Assembly (NCBI GenBank): GCA_946185535.1
Contig: CAMHJX010000011.1
Location: forward strand, 1-64,000
Origin: an uncultured Bacteroidales bacterium
GTDB taxonomy: Bacteria > Bacteroidota > Bacteroidia > Bacteroidales > F082
Reading direction: 5' to 3'
DNA length: 64,000 nt
The first letter of the stretch is position 1. Each line of letters starts with the position of its first letter. The notes beneath the pieces are model-generated. The model saw only the letters and a list, made by a program, of their open reading frames with translations, made no database searches and was not told where the DNA came from. This document shows positions 17,958 through 27,748 of this stretch, one piece after another. The translations under genes were made by a program, and so were the position numbers.

Positions 17958-19278
17958 GAAAGCCTTTCAACGCATCTATACCAAGCTGACCGCCATCACC
18001 AAGGCCACCGTGACCCTTGAGGCACAAGGCGTGGCCAACGACGAACTCGCCCTCGTGGCAGGCCGTCTGGCGCAGGTGGTGAAGATCAAAGACAACGCCG
18101 TCACCCTTCAGGTGTTTGGCGGCACGGAAGACATCCCGACCAATGCCGAAGTGACCTTCTTTGGTGAGCCGCCTTCACTGAACGTGAGCGACGAACTCGC
18201 CGGCCGTTTCTTCAATGCCTACGGTGAGCCTATCGACGGTGGTCCGGCCGTGGAAGGCGAGAAACGCCAGATTGGCGGTCCTTCAGTGAATCCCTTCAAG
18301 CGTCGCCAGCCTTCGCAACTTATTCCTACGGGTATTGCTGGCATTGACTTGAACAATACTTTGGTCTCGGGCCAGAAGATCCCGTTCTTTGCCGACCCCG
18401 ACCAACCCTATAACCAGGTGATGAGCATGGTCGCCCTCCGTGCCGATGTGGACAAGATCATCCTCGGCGGCATGGGTCTTTCGAACGATGATTATCTCTT
18501 CTTCAAGAATCAATTCGAGAGTGCAGGCGCCTTGCACAAGATCATCAGCTTCGTGAATACCACCGACCAACCGCCTGTCGAGCGTCTGCTGATTCCCGAC
18601 ATGGCCTTAACTGCGGCAGAGTATTTTGCAGTGGATAAGAACGAGAAGGTGCTGGTGCTACTTACCGACATGACGCTGTATGCCGACGCCTTGAGTATCG
18701 TGAGTAACCGTATGGACCAGATTCCTTCCAAGGACTCCATGCCTGGCTCACTGTATTCCGATTTGGCCAAGATCTACGAGAAGGCTGTGCAACTGCCGGA
18801 TGGCGGTTCCATCACCATCATCGCCGTGACGACCTTGAACGACGGCGACATCACGCACGCCATCCCCGATAATACAGGTTACATCACCGAGGGACAGTTG
18901 TTCCTCCGTGCCGACCCCGACTCGGGTAAGGTCATCGTCGACCCGTTCCGTTCGCTGTCGCGTTTGAAGCAACATGTCCAGAACAAGAAGACCCGTGAGG
19001 ACCACAGCGCCGTGATGAACACCTCGGTGCGATTGTATGCCGACGCCTCCAACGCCAAGACCAAGTTGGAGAACGGCTTCGACCTGAGCGACTACGACCT
19101 TCGCTGCCTCGACTATGCCAAGGAATACGCCACGCGCCTCTTAGCCATTGACGTCAATATCTCCATCGAGGAGATGCTCGACACGGGTTGGGAGCTCTTC
19201 GGCAAGTATTTCACCAAGGCCGAGACGGGTCTGAAGGAGAAACTCATTGAGAAATACTGGAAAGAGCCTGCGAAGTGA
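17950..19278 (+). CDS. V/A-type ATPase subunit B
   Basis: 442 residues. Non-catalytic partner of A in the A3B3 head. No Walker A; the equivalent segment is GQKIPFFADPDQPYNQV, as in other B subunits. LLTDMTLYADALSIVSNRMDQIPSKDSMPGSLYSDLAKIYEKA is a typical B stretch. A C-terminal YWKEP ending is usual. Confidence 0.97.
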   Translation: MSEKAFQRIYTKLTAITKATVTLEAQGVANDELALVAGRLAQVVKIKDNAVTLQVFGGTEDIPTNAEVTFFGEPPSLNVSDELAGRFFNAYGEPIDGGPAVEGEKRQIGGPSVNPFKRRQPSQLIPTGIAGIDLNNTLVSGQKIPFFADPDQPYNQVMSMVALRADVDKIILGGMGLSNDDYLFFKNQFESAGALHKIISFVNTTDQPPVERLLIPDMALTAAEYFAVDKNEKVLVLLTDMTLYADALSIVSNRMDQIPSKDSMPGSLYSDLAKIYEKAVQLPDGGSITIIAVTTLNDGDITHAIPDNTGYITEGQLFLRADPDSGKVIVDPFRSLSRLKQHVQNKKTREDHSAVMNTSVRLYADASNAKTKLENGFDLSDYDLRCLDYAKEYATRLLAIDVNISIEEMLDTGWELFGKYFTKAETGLKEKLIEKYWKEPAK

Positions 19279-19319
19279 TCAATTTTGAATCTAAAATTTT
19301 AAATCTTTAAATCGATTCA

Positions 19320-19931
19320 ATGGCCATCAAATTTCAATATAACAAGACCTCGCTGAACGAGTTGAACAAGCAGCTCAAGACGCGTACTCGTGCCCTGCCC
19401 ACGCTGAAGAGCAAGGAAAGTGCGCTGCGCCTTGAGGTGAAGAAAGCCAAGGAGCGTTCGGAGGGGCTTGTCGAGCAACTAGAGGCCGAACTCAAGTCGT
19501 ATGAGTACATGGCCCGGCTTTGGAATGAATTTGAGCCAGGACTGGTTTCGGTGACCGATGTCAAGCTGAAGACCGTTAAGATTGCAGGCGTGCCCGTGCC
19601 GGCCTTGGAGGAGGTGCTGTTCGACGTGAAGGACATTAACCTCTTCACTAAGCCCATGTGGTATGCCGACGGTGTGCAGATTTTGAAAAACCTTGCGCAG
19701 CTGGGCATCGAGTCGGAGGTCTATACCGAGGTGAGCCGCATCTTGGATTACCAACGGAAGAAGACCACACAGAAAGTCAACCTTTACGAGAAGGTGCAAA
19801 TTCCTGGCTACAACGAAGCCATACGTAAGATCAAGCGATATATGGAAGATGAGGAGAACCTCTCCAAGGCTTCGCAGAAAATCGTGAAAAACAAACACAT
19901 AGCAGAAGAGGAGGCAGAAGATGGTAACTGA
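19320..19931 (+). CDS. V/A-type ATPase subunit D (central stalk)
   Basis: 203 residues. Two long helices, residues 5-70 (FQYNKTSLNELNKQLKTRTR, LPTLKSKESALRLEVKKAKE) and 140-200 (EKVQIPGYNEAIRKIKRYME), form the rotor coiled coil. TLKSKESALR corresponds to the LLKxKRDxL motif of subunit D. The 41-bp upstream gap is the AT-rich leader phrase. It overlaps the subunit I start by 11 bases. Confidence 0.93.
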   Translation: MAIKFQYNKTSLNELNKQLKTRTRALPTLKSKESALRLEVKKAKERSEGLVEQLEAELKSYEYMARLWNEFEPGLVSVTDVKLKTVKIAGVPVPALEEVLFDVKDINLFTKPMWYADGVQILKNLAQLGIESEVYTEVSRILDYQRKKTTQKVNLYEKVQIPGYNEAIRKIKRYMEDEENLSKASQKIVKNKHIAEEEAEDGN

Positions 19932-21693
19932 AATGACGAAATATGATTTCATCCTGCTGAGTGGCGACGCCGATGCTTTCCTCGAGAAGCTGCAATCGGT
20001 GGGCGTGGTCGACATCACCCGTTCGCTGAAGCCTATCGACGAGAAATCGGAGAAACTGTCGGCTCGTGCAGATATCTATCGTAAAGCCCTTGCTCAGTTG
20101 AAAGAGATTGAGAAGGCCGACGACCCGGGCGAGAAGCCTACCGACTTCGCCGTGGAGGTGATGGAGACCGTGCGCGACAAGGATGCCATCGCGGCCCAGC
20201 TGCCGCAACTCTACAAGGATGTGGAAGACCGCAAGCCTTGGGGACAGTTCGACGCCAAGAGCTTCGACCGCCTCAAGGAGAACGGATTGAAGCTTCACTT
20301 CTATAAGGCGAAGGCCATTGAGCCTGCCTGGAAGGAACAATACGCGCTGAGCGAGATCTCGAAGGTGGACGGCTACAGCTATTTCGTGGTGGTCTCCGAA
20401 AATGATGACTACGACTTCCCGCTGAAGGAACTGCCTGCTCCTGAGAGCGACTTCGCCGCCATCGAAAAGAAGATTGCCGACTTGGAGGCGCAGGTGAAGC
20501 AGAAAGAGCATCGCTTGGCCCAACTGAAATGGCATGAGCCCGTGCTGCAAGCCGAGTTGGACAAGACCCTATCGAAGCTCGACCTGCATCTGGCACATGT
20601 GTCGGGAGAGAAGGCTGCCGAGGACTATCTGACGGTCTTCGAAGGCTTTGCCCCTGCGGTGAACGAGCCCGCCTTGCGCGATATGCTTGAAAAGGAGAAT
20701 GTCTTCTATCTGGAGGACAAGGCCAAGGTGGACGACAATCCACCCATCAAGCTGAAAAACAACAAGTTCGTGTCGATGTTTGAGTTGCTGACCGACATGT
20801 ACGGCCGACCCAAATACGACGAGTTCGACCCGACGGTGTTCATCTCTATCTTCTTCATGCTCTTCTTTGCCTTCTGTATGGGCGACGCGGGTTATGGCCT
20901 CGTGCTCATCCTCGGCAGTTTGGCGCTGAAGAAGAAACTGGGTAAGATTGCGCCACTGGGCATCACCTTGGGTATTGCCACCACCATCATCGGCGTGTTG
21001 TTCCATACCTTCTTCTCCACCGATATGTTGGAGTGGACTTGGATTCCCGACGTGGTGAAGAAATGCATGGTGCCTAAGGAACTGTTCGGGTTCGACGGCA
21101 CAATGGTTTTGGCCATCATCGTCGGTATCGTGCACATCTGTCTCGCCATGATCGTGAAGACCTACCAGAGCACCAAGGTGAAAGGCTTTGCCAACTCTTT
21201 GGGTACATGGGGCTGGACTTTGCTTATCGTGGGCGGCATCATCGTGGGCGGTCTCGCCCTGATGGGTGTCATGGACAAGGCAGTGACCAAGTGGGTCGTC
21301 ATCATTTTGGGTGGCCTCTCCGCTTTGGGCATCTTCTTCCTCAACGACCTGCACCGCAATCCTTTGCTCAATGTGGGCTCGGGTTTGTGGGAGACCTACA
21401 ACACGGCTACGGGTTTGCTTGGCGATGTGCTGAGTTACCTGCGTCTGTATGCCTTGGGCTTGGCAGGTGCCAAGCTTGGCGAGGCCTTCAATGCCATTGG
21501 TACACAGGCCTTGGGCGACGGTGGTATCGGTTGGGTGTGGTTCATCCTCATCGTGGTCATCGGCCATGTGCTCAACATCGCCATGTGCATCTTGGGTGCC
21601 TTTGTGCATCCCCTGCGACTCAACTTCCTTGAGTTCTTCAAGAACTCGGGTTATGAGGGTTCTGGCAGAAGATATAAACCACTACAATTATAA
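19921..21693 (+). CDS. V/A-type ATPase subunit I (membrane stator, a-type)
   Basis: 590 residues. The first about 295 residues are a soluble arm with coiled coils (for example 180-225); the rest holds seven to eight membrane helices starting FISIFFMLFFAFCMGDAGYG. The ion-path Arg is in LSYLRLYALGLAGAKL. It ends GSGRRYKPLQL. Together with K it makes the ion channel. Confidence 0.95.
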   Translation: MVTEMTKYDFILLSGDADAFLEKLQSVGVVDITRSLKPIDEKSEKLSARADIYRKALAQLKEIEKADDPGEKPTDFAVEVMETVRDKDAIAAQLPQLYKDVEDRKPWGQFDAKSFDRLKENGLKLHFYKAKAIEPAWKEQYALSEISKVDGYSYFVVVSENDDYDFPLKELPAPESDFAAIEKKIADLEAQVKQKEHRLAQLKWHEPVLQAELDKTLSKLDLHLAHVSGEKAAEDYLTVFEGFAPAVNEPALRDMLEKENVFYLEDKAKVDDNPPIKLKNNKFVSMFELLTDMYGRPKYDEFDPTVFISIFFMLFFAFCMGDAGYGLVLILGSLALKKKLGKIAPLGITLGIATTIIGVLFHTFFSTDMLEWTWIPDVVKKCMVPKELFGFDGTMVLAIIVGIVHICLAMIVKTYQSTKVKGFANSLGTWGWTLLIVGGIIVGGLALMGVMDKAVTKWVVIILGGLSALGIFFLNDLHRNPLLNVGSGLWETYNTATGLLGDVLSYLRLYALGLAGAKLGEAFNAIGTQALGDGGIGWVWFILIVVIGHVLNIAMCILGAFVHPLRLNFLEFFKNSGYEGSGRRYKPLQL

Positions 21694-22251
<558 letters not shown>

Positions 22252-22257
22252 AAACTA

Positions 22258-22334
22258 GTAGAGACGTAGCGCGCTACGTCTCTACCATTCGACAAAAACC
22301 TGTAGAGACGTGCCATGGCGCGTCTCTACAGGTT
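22258..22334. repeat. Two GTAGAGACG palindromes after the V-ATPase operon
   Basis: GTAGAGACGTAGCG and its exact inverse make a 28-base perfect palindrome (22258-22285). AACCTGTAGAGACGTGCC and GGCGCGTCTCTACAGGTT make a second one (22297-22334). This GTAGAGACG palindrome type recurs in many genomes. It may end the V-ATPase transcript and isolates the downstream MNT/HEPN pair. Confidence 0.85.
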
Positions 22335-22392
22335 TATTAATTTGTTGTTTTGGAAAAAATGTGTAGTTTTGCAGTGTGAAATAACAAAAACC

Positions 22393-22707
22393 ATGGAAAA
22401 CGTTTTGTCGGACATTAAGCAACTTGCGTTGGAGGTCGTCCCTTCGGGAGGTGAAGCATGGCTTTACGGTTCTCGGGCGCGCGGGACGGCACATGCCTAT
22501 TCGGATTGGGACATACTCCTCATCCTTAATAAGGAAAAACTTACCCAGTCGGATTACGATACGGTAAGTTATCCTTTTGTTTTGTTAGGCTGCGAATTGG
22601 GCGAGGAAATCAATCCGATTATGTACACTGAGCAGGAATGGCAATCTTATCGGGCAACGCCCTTTTATGAGAATGTTCAACATGATGCAGTAAACTTATT
22701 GCGATGA
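22393..22707 (+). CDS. MNT-type minimal nucleotidyltransferase (antitoxin of a HEPN/MNT pair)
   Basis: 104 residues from the ATG at 22393. Exact polymerase-beta-fold motif GS-x10-D-x-D: Gly26-Ser27 and Asp38, Asp40 in YGSRARGTAHAYSDWDILL. In MntA/HepT systems such a protein adds AMP groups to the HEPN toxin and silences it. The stop overlaps the next start (ATGA), so the two are co-translated. Could alternatively be a nucleotidyltransferase of unknown substrate. Confidence 0.85.
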   Translation: MENVLSDIKQLALEVVPSGGEAWLYGSRARGTAHAYSDWDILLILNKEKLTQSDYDTVSYPFVLLGCELGEEINPIMYTEQEWQSYRATPFYENVQHDAVNLLR

Positions 22708-23099
22708 CGCCAGAAGAGAGAAAAATATTGGTTGACATGCAAGTTGAAAGGGCGCATCGGTTTCTGAATCAAGCTGATGAAATGATGAGTATGGACTATT
22801 CCGACATGGCTGTAAATCGGTTTTATTATGCTTGTTTTCATATTGTGCAAGCCCTTTTCATTCAAAGAGAAATCGTTGCACACACCCATTCAGGGATGCT
22901 AACACAATTTAGTTTGCATTTTGTGAAAACTGATAAGATTTCGTTGGAAGATGGTAGTTTCCTGGCTCGTTTGTTCCAACTTCGTCAAAAGGCCGATTAC
23001 AATTGTGCGTATGACATTTCAACGGAAGAGGCTCGGTCACTCAAAGAGCCTACACACAAGTTTATGGAAAAGATTGAGAAGCTTATAATTGAAGGATAA
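22704..23099 (+). CDS. HEPN-domain protein (toxin partner of MNT)
   Basis: 131 residues, all alpha. Contains the HEPN pattern AVNRFYYACFHIVQALFI with Arg39-x6-His46, the catalytic R-x4-6-H type motif of HEPN RNases, and the THSG...F.LHFVKTD segment of the larger HEPN subgroup. Family HepT toxins cleave RNA. Overlaps the MNT gene by four bases. Confidence 0.85.
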   Translation: MTPEERKILVDMQVERAHRFLNQADEMMSMDYSDMAVNRFYYACFHIVQALFIQREIVAHTHSGMLTQFSLHFVKTDKISLEDGSFLARLFQLRQKADYNCAYDISTEEARSLKEPTHKFMEKIEKLIIEG

Positions 23100-23114
23100 T
23101 GAAGTAACATATTT

Positions 23115-23146
23115 ACCAAAGGCGACTCTATGGGGTCGCCTTTGGT
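23115..23146. terminator. Bidirectional hairpin between the HEPN gene and the S4 gene
   Basis: ACCAAAGGCGAC-N8-GTCGCCTTTGGT, a 12-bp perfect stem between convergent genes. T-runs are weak on both sides but placement fits a shared terminator. Confidence 0.7.
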
Positions 23147-23149
23147 GTG

Positions 23150-23539
23150 TTACATCTCATCTTTCAGCCGTTCAATCATCCGTCGTTCTTTCTTCGTTGG
23201 ACGGCCAGCGCCGCGGTTGCGCCACTCGGCCTTGTAGGCGCGCATGAACTCGATGCGTTCGTATTCCTCCTTGGGTGTAAGGTCGTTGTATACTTCGGGC
23301 ACCTGCTTGGCGGAGACGCGGTTCTTGATGACGGTCTTCACTTCCACTACCTTGTGCAATTGCTCAATCTGCACTTGAATGACATCGCCCACCTTCACTT
23401 CTCGTGAGGGCTTCACGGGGTTGCCGTCTACCTTCACCTTGCCGCCTTTGATGGCATCCACGGCCAAACTGCGCGTCTTGAAGAGACGCGCCGCCCACAG
23501 CCATTTGTCTATCCTGACGATGTTTTCTTCTTCGGTCAT
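23150..23539 (-). CDS. S4-domain RNA-binding protein, Hsp15-like
   Basis: 129 residues from the ATG at 23539. The S4 RNA-binding fold covers about residues 7-70 (IVRIDKWLWAARLFKTRS, KGGKVKVDG, VKPSREVKVGDVI), followed by a basic tail (GRPTKKERRMIERLKDEM). This matches the heat-shock protein 15 / YlmH-like group that binds stalled 50S subunits carrying nascent chains. The start overlaps the der stop by one base, so it is in the der transcript. Confidence 0.85.
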   Translation of the reverse strand: MTEEENIVRIDKWLWAARLFKTRSLAVDAIKGGKVKVDGNPVKPSREVKVGDVIQVQIEQLHKVVEVKTVIKNRVSAKQVPEVYNDLTPKEEYERIEFMRAYKAEWRNRGAGRPTKKERRMIERLKDEM

Positions 23540-24846
23540 TACTTCTCCTTGAAAATCAACTGAATCGGGACACCATTGAAGTCCCAAGTCTCGCGGATTT
23601 TGTTCTCCAGGAAGCGTTTGTACGACTCCTTCACGTCCTTCGGCAGGTTGCAGAAGAAAATGAACTGGGGTGAGATGCTCTTCAACTGGGTGATGTACTT
23701 GATGCGCAGGAAACGTCCACGCGATGCCGTCGGCAATGGGATGGAGTTGATGATTTCCTGCATCTTGTCGTTCAGCTCGCGCACGGGTATGCGGCGCTCA
23801 CGGTTTTCATAGACCTTGTGGGCGGTCTCCAGCACCTTATAAATACGTTGCTTGTTGATGGCCGAGGTGAAGATGATGGGGTAGTCGGTGAAAGGGGCTG
23901 TTCTGGAGCGAATCAGCTCCTCATAGGCCTTGTGCGTGTTCGAGTCTTTCTCCACGAGGTCCCACTTGTTGACAACCATCACCAAGCCTTTCTTGTTCTT
24001 CTCGATGAGGCGCAGGATATTCATGTCTTGGGCTTCGAAGCCTTGTGTCGCATCGAGCATGAGGATAGCCACATCACTGTCCTCGATGGCACGGATGGAA
24101 CGCAGCACGCTGTAGAACTCGATGTCTTCTTCTACCTTGCTCTTTTTACGCAGACCGGCGGTGTCGACAAGCATGAACTCCATGCCGAAGGCCTTATAGC
24201 GTGTGTAGTTGGCATCGCGGGTTGTTCCTGCAATGTCGGTGACAATATGGCGGTCGGTGCCAAGGAAGGCATTGATTAAGGAGGATTTACCCACATTGGG
24301 ACGGCCTACCACGGTGAACTTGGGCAGGTCGGTGTCGAAGTCGGTGGTATCGGAGGGCAGCAGCTCACAGACTTTGTCGAGGAGTTCACCGGTACCTGTA
24401 CCAGTCATGGCCGACATCGGGAAAGGCTCGCCTAAACCCAAGGCATAGAACTCACCCGCCAAGATCTCCTTATTAGGTTCATCTATCTTGTTGACAGCCA
24501 ATAAGACAGGCTTCTTTTGTTGCCTTAGGATGACTGCTACATCCTCGTCGAGGACATGCAGACCTTCGCGACCGTCGACGATAAATACGATGACATCTGC
24601 CTCGTCGATGGCCAGGTCTACTTGTTTGCGGATTTCTTCTTCAAAGATGTCGTCCGACCCAACCACATAGCCGCCCGTGTCGATGACGGTGAATTCCTTG
24701 CCGTTCCAGTCGCTCTTGCCATAGTGCCTGTCGCGCGTCACGCCGCTCGTCTCTTCCACGATGGCCATGCGCTGCTTCAGCAGACGGTTAAAGAGCGTAG
24801 ATTTTCCCACATTGGGTCTCCCCACAATTGCTACAATGTTTGACAT
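23539..24846 (-). CDS. der: Ribosome assembly GTPase Der (EngA)
   Basis: 435 residues with two consecutive GTPase domains, each with a G1 loop GRPNVGKS (residues 9-16 and about 180), G4 motifs NKID and NKWD, and a C-terminal KH-like domain ending [15 protein letters not shown]. Acts in 50S assembly. Confidence 0.98.
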   Translation of the reverse strand: MSNIVAIVGRPNVGKSTLFNRLLKQRMAIVEETSGVTRDRHYGKSDWNGKEFTVIDTGGYVVGSDDIFEEEIRKQVDLAIDEADVIVFIVDGREGLHVLDEDVAVILRQQKKPVLLAVNKIDEPNKEILAGEFYALGLGEPFPMSAMTGTGTGELLDKVCELLPSDTTDFDTDLPKFTVVGRPNVGKSSLINAFLGTDRHIVTDIAGTTRDANYTRYKAFGMEFMLVDTAGLRKKSKVEEDIEFYSVLRSIRAIEDSDVAILMLDATQGFEAQDMNILRLIEKNKKGLVMVVNKWDLVEKDSNTHKAYEELIRSRTAPFTDYPIIFTSAINKQRIYKVLETAHKVYENRERRIPVRELNDKMQEIINSIPLPTASRGRFLRIKYITQLKSISPQFIFFCNLPKDVKESYKRFLENKIRETWDFNGVPIQLIFKEK

Positions 24847-24871
24847 AATGCTTTGAGTTTAAAATCGGGTG

Positions 24872-24879
24872 CAAAGGTA
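24872..24879 (-). promoter_or_regulatory. -7 box of der
   Basis: TACCTTTG on the minus strand, 26 bp before the der start. No clear -33. Confidence 0.45.
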
Positions 24880-24926
24880 CACATTTTTTGAATGCAGAAA
24901 TCGAAGATTCAACGTAAAGCAACGTC

Positions 24927-25080
24927 AGGCCTCAACAGGTATGTCATCCCTGCAAAGGTATGTGGGCAAAGGCATGGGATCTATACCTGATGAGGCCGTC
25001 CTTTATGGTTTTTGCTGCTTGAACCGCCTCCTATAGATTCCTTTCCATCGCACAAGCCCTTGCAGGAATGACATAGGAGG
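24927..25080. repeat. Interlocking inverted repeats between der and era
   Basis: Three inverted pairs: AGGCCTCAACAGGTAT (24927-24942) with ATACCTGATGAGGCC (24983-24997); TATGTCATCCCTGCAA (24940-24956) with TTGCAGGAATGACATA (25060-25075); and CCTCCTAT (25027-25034) with ATAGGAGG (25073-25080). The pairs cross or nest, so either a complex RNA fold or a decayed MITE-like element is possible. The 247-bp gap has no ORF. Confidence 0.6.
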
Positions 25081-25092
25081 CTTTGCACATTT

Positions 25093-25974
25093 CTACGCTT
25101 CGTAGCCAAAACGCTTAAGCTCTGCTTCGTTGTCGCGCCAGTCCTTGTCGACTTTAACAAACAGTTCCAAGAAGATTTTCTTTCCAGTAAACTCCTCAAT
25201 GTCAGTGCGGGCCTGCATGCCAAGCTTCTTGATGGCACTGCCACCCTTGCCGATGATGATGGCCTTTTGCGAGTCGCGAGCCACATAGATGATGGAACGG
25301 ATGTGGATGTGCTTCTCTGTTTCTTCGTAGCTTTCCACTTCGACCTGCACGGAATAAGGGATTTCCTGCTGGTAGTTGAGCAAAATCTTCTCGCGGATGA
25401 TCTCAGTGATGAAAAAACGCATTGAGCGGTCGGTGAGTTCGTCCTTGGGGAAATAGGGCGGACACTCGGGCAGTTTCTCCAAGATTTGCTTGAAGATGAA
25501 CTCCACATTGGCATTGTATTGCGCTGAAAGGGGAAACACAGTGGCATTGGGTAGGGTCTCGCGCCATTGCTCTACAGCTTGTTCGACTTGATCTTGCGTA
25601 GAAAGGTCGATCTTGTTGATGAGCACAAAGACGGGTATCTCGGTGGTTTTCAGCCGCTCTACGGTCTTTTCTTCGACTTTCTTGTCAGTGATGTCCACCA
25701 CAAAGAGGATGAGGTCGGCATCGATGAGGGCCACATTGACAAATTGGTTCATCACCTCGTGCATCTTGTATGCCGGGTCTTTGATGATGCCAGGGGTGTC
25801 GGAAAATACAATCTGGAAGTCGTCGCCGTTTACAATACCGAGAATACGGTGGCGGGTGGTCTGCGCTTTCGAGGTAATGATGGAGATTTTCTCGCCTACG
25901 AGCTGATTCATAAGGGTGGACTTGCCCACATTAGGGCGTCCTATAATGTTGACATAGCCTGCTTTATGCGTCAT
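25093..25974 (-). CDS. era: GTPase Era
   Basis: 293 residues from the ATG at 25974 ([20 protein letters not shown]); an in-frame extension upstream is not needed. GTPase motifs [13 protein letters not shown] and NKID, then a KH domain (KAIIIGKGGSAIKKLGMQAR) that binds the 3' end of 16S rRNA. Ends KRFGYEA. Confidence 0.97.
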   Translation of the reverse strand: MTHKAGYVNIIGRPNVGKSTLMNQLVGEKISIITSKAQTTRHRILGIVNGDDFQIVFSDTPGIIKDPAYKMHEVMNQFVNVALIDADLILFVVDITDKKVEEKTVERLKTTEIPVFVLINKIDLSTQDQVEQAVEQWRETLPNATVFPLSAQYNANVEFIFKQILEKLPECPPYFPKDELTDRSMRFFITEIIREKILLNYQQEIPYSVQVEVESYEETEKHIHIRSIIYVARDSQKAIIIGKGGSAIKKLGMQARTDIEEFTGKKIFLELFVKVDKDWRDNEAELKRFGYEA

Positions 25975-26079
25975 AATGAAAAATTTTTCCTGTTTTTTGC
26001 CTTGCAAAGAAACAAAATTATTATTTTTGCAGCCGATTTCGCGAGCAAAATTTTTTGTTTTGCGAGATTTTATGCACGA

Positions 26080-26154
26080 TGCGGGGTAGAGCAGAGGCAG
26101 CTCGTCGGGCTCATAACCCGGAGGTCGGAGGTTCGAATCCTCCCCCCGCTACCA
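26080..26154 (+). tRNA. Initiator tRNA-Met (CAT)
   Basis: 75 bases, CCA encoded. Acceptor TGCGGGG pairs with CCCCGCT except for the first pair (U1/U72), the mismatch expected of an initiator. The anticodon stem has three consecutive G-C pairs (GGG-CTCATAA-CCC), also an initiator mark. T-arm GGAGGTTCGAATCCTCC is perfect. It is the left neighbour of a mobile element and overlaps the 3' end of the recombinase reading frame on the other strand. Confidence 0.93.
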
Positions 26155-27748
26155 AACAGGACACATCACTTGAAGTGTCCTGTTTTTTTATTCCTTCATT
26201 GGGGTTAATACTTTGTAAACGAGCAATTTCTGCAAGGAAAATATTTTCTCCATCAGTTCGAAGGGCTTTTCTCTCACCATCCCACAAAATCCCTTGCGGA
26301 AAGGCTAATTTTTGTATCATTTGACATAGTTTATAATCCATTTTACTCCAATAACTTCCTAATTTTGAAGCGATTGCAATAGAGTTATTTACATACTTGC
26401 TCAAGTTCGATAACTTGGCTTTGCTTTGTCGGAGTTCGTGTTCGGTAGCGTTGATTTCCATAAGCAAATCTTTCTTCACATCGTCATACACATCCTTTCC
26501 GATTTCATCAAGGGCGTATCGTCTATTGACCGTTTTCAACTTCGTTTTTAGGGTCTCCAACTTCTTCTTTATGTTCCTTGCTGCCTCCACATCTGCACCT
26601 TCTTTCTCTTGGAACTTACGTTCAAGGACTTTTGCGAAGATGGTCGAAATCTCACTTGGAATGATGTAGCGGTCAAGAATTTCCTTGAACTGACTATGTA
26701 CAAAGTCCGCTGATATGTTGGTTTTGCACCCTATCAGACCGCATTTATAGTAGTCCTTCCCCTTAGTGGTATATCCTGTTAGTAGTCTGTAGTCTTTTGC
26801 GCAATACAGATGCTTCTTCAATGGAAACTTGGGCGTTTCAATGGCTTGTTCATAATGGTTGCGGTTTCCGTCCAATACGTCTTGCACCTTTTCAAATAGT
26901 TCCTCACTGATTAAAGGCTCTTGCACTCCCATGATATAGGGATTTCCGTATCGGTCATACTTGACATTGGGCGTGTCGGTGTTCAAATACTGATGTTCAA
27001 GGCGACCGCAATAGAAACTATTGTGCAAGCATGATGATAGTGTTTGCTTTGGGATGTCAAGCCCTTGTGCTTTTAATCGTCTTTGTATCTCAAACTGACT
27101 GATTGAAGGCTCGTTGGCCATCCATTCAAAGGCACGTTTCAATATCTTGCCTCTTTCGTTCACTGTGATGACATGGTGCTTATCCACCTTCTTTGTGTCA
27201 TAGCCAATAGGTGGCTTTGAAAACCATTCGCCACGATTGATGCAGCCGACCATACCATTATAGCACTTATGGCGGCGCATGGCATTGTCAATGTCGGCAA
27301 GGATGATGAGAAAGTTCTCCAATTGGGAGGCCAATATATTGTTGGCATCAATGGGTTGGTTCACACTGATTACGTTGATGCCATTTTTCTTGACCTTGGT
27401 CTTGTAGTAGATGCCATCATCGGAGTTCCTTGAGAATCGGTCGAAGTCATAAACAATGATGGTGTTATATTCGGGGTCATTCAAAACCTCGCCTATCATT
27501 TCGAGGAAAAGGTCTCCTGCTTCTTTGGCTGATTCATTCTCGCCACCAAATTCATGCTTCACTTTGATGTTGTTCCTATTGCAATAATTGTAACAACCAT
27601 CAAGTTGCGTTTCGATGCTGCAATTCGTCTTGTATTGGTCGGCACTTGAGACCCTCGTCCAAATAGCCGCCACTTGTCCGTTTTTGGCAAGTTCTTTCCT
27701 GCGTTCAATTATCCTTTCCTCCTTCGATATTTTCTTCTTCTTAATCAT
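26111..27748 (-). CDS. Large serine recombinase (integrase) of the mobile element
   Basis: 545 residues from the ATG at 27748 (MIKKKKISKEER); a TTG 18 bp upstream is less likely. Resolvase catalytic domain about 26-180 with nucleophile Ser34 in WTRVSSADQ and the YDFDRFSRN motif; recombinase DNA-binding domain about 190-290; Cys-containing zinc-ribbon-like region (LYCAKDYRLL, YYKCGLIGCK); coiled coil about 395-460. The last 14 codons (VAGGGFEPPTSGL) are antisense to the tRNA-fMet T-arm and anticodon arm, so the present stop lies in chromosomal DNA and the protein would have had a different tail in the free element. Low GC compared with flanking genes. Confidence 0.9.
   Translation of the reverse strand: MIKKKKISKEERIIERRKELAKNGQVAAIWTRVSSADQYKTNCSIETQLDGCYNYCNRNNIKVKHEFGGENESAKEAGDLFLEMIGEVLNDPEYNTIIVYDFDRFSRNSDDGIYYKTKVKKNGINVISVNQPIDANNILASQLENFLIILADIDNAMRRHKCYNGMVGCINRGEWFSKPPIGYDTKKVDKHHVITVNERGKILKRAFEWMANEPSISQFEIQRRLKAQGLDIPKQTLSSCLHNSFYCGRLEHQYLNTDTPNVKYDRYGNPYIMGVQEPLISEELFEKVQDVLDGNRNHYEQAIETPKFPLKKHLYCAKDYRLLTGYTTKGKDYYKCGLIGCKTNISADFVHSQFKEILDRYIIPSEISTIFAKVLERKFQEKEGADVEAARNIKKKLETLKTKLKTVNRRYALDEIGKDVYDDVKKDLLMEINATEHELRQSKAKLSNLSKYVNNSIAIASKLGSYWSKMDYKLCQMIQKLAFPQGILWDGERKALRTDGENIFLAEIARLQSINPNEGIKKQDTSSDVSCLVAGGGFEPPTSGL
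26156..26189 (+). terminator. Rho-independent terminator of tRNA-fMet
   Basis: ACAGGACAC-N10-GTGTCCTGT followed by seven T, starting two bases after the tRNA CCA. The same hairpin is read inside the 3' end of the recombinase frame on the minus strand. Confidence 0.85.

Noticed and set aside
20569..21609. 346-residue His/Asp/Glu-rich minus-strand ORF
   Set aside because: Complement of the membrane half of V-ATPase subunit I; the His-rich composition is what hydrophobic codons give on the other strand.
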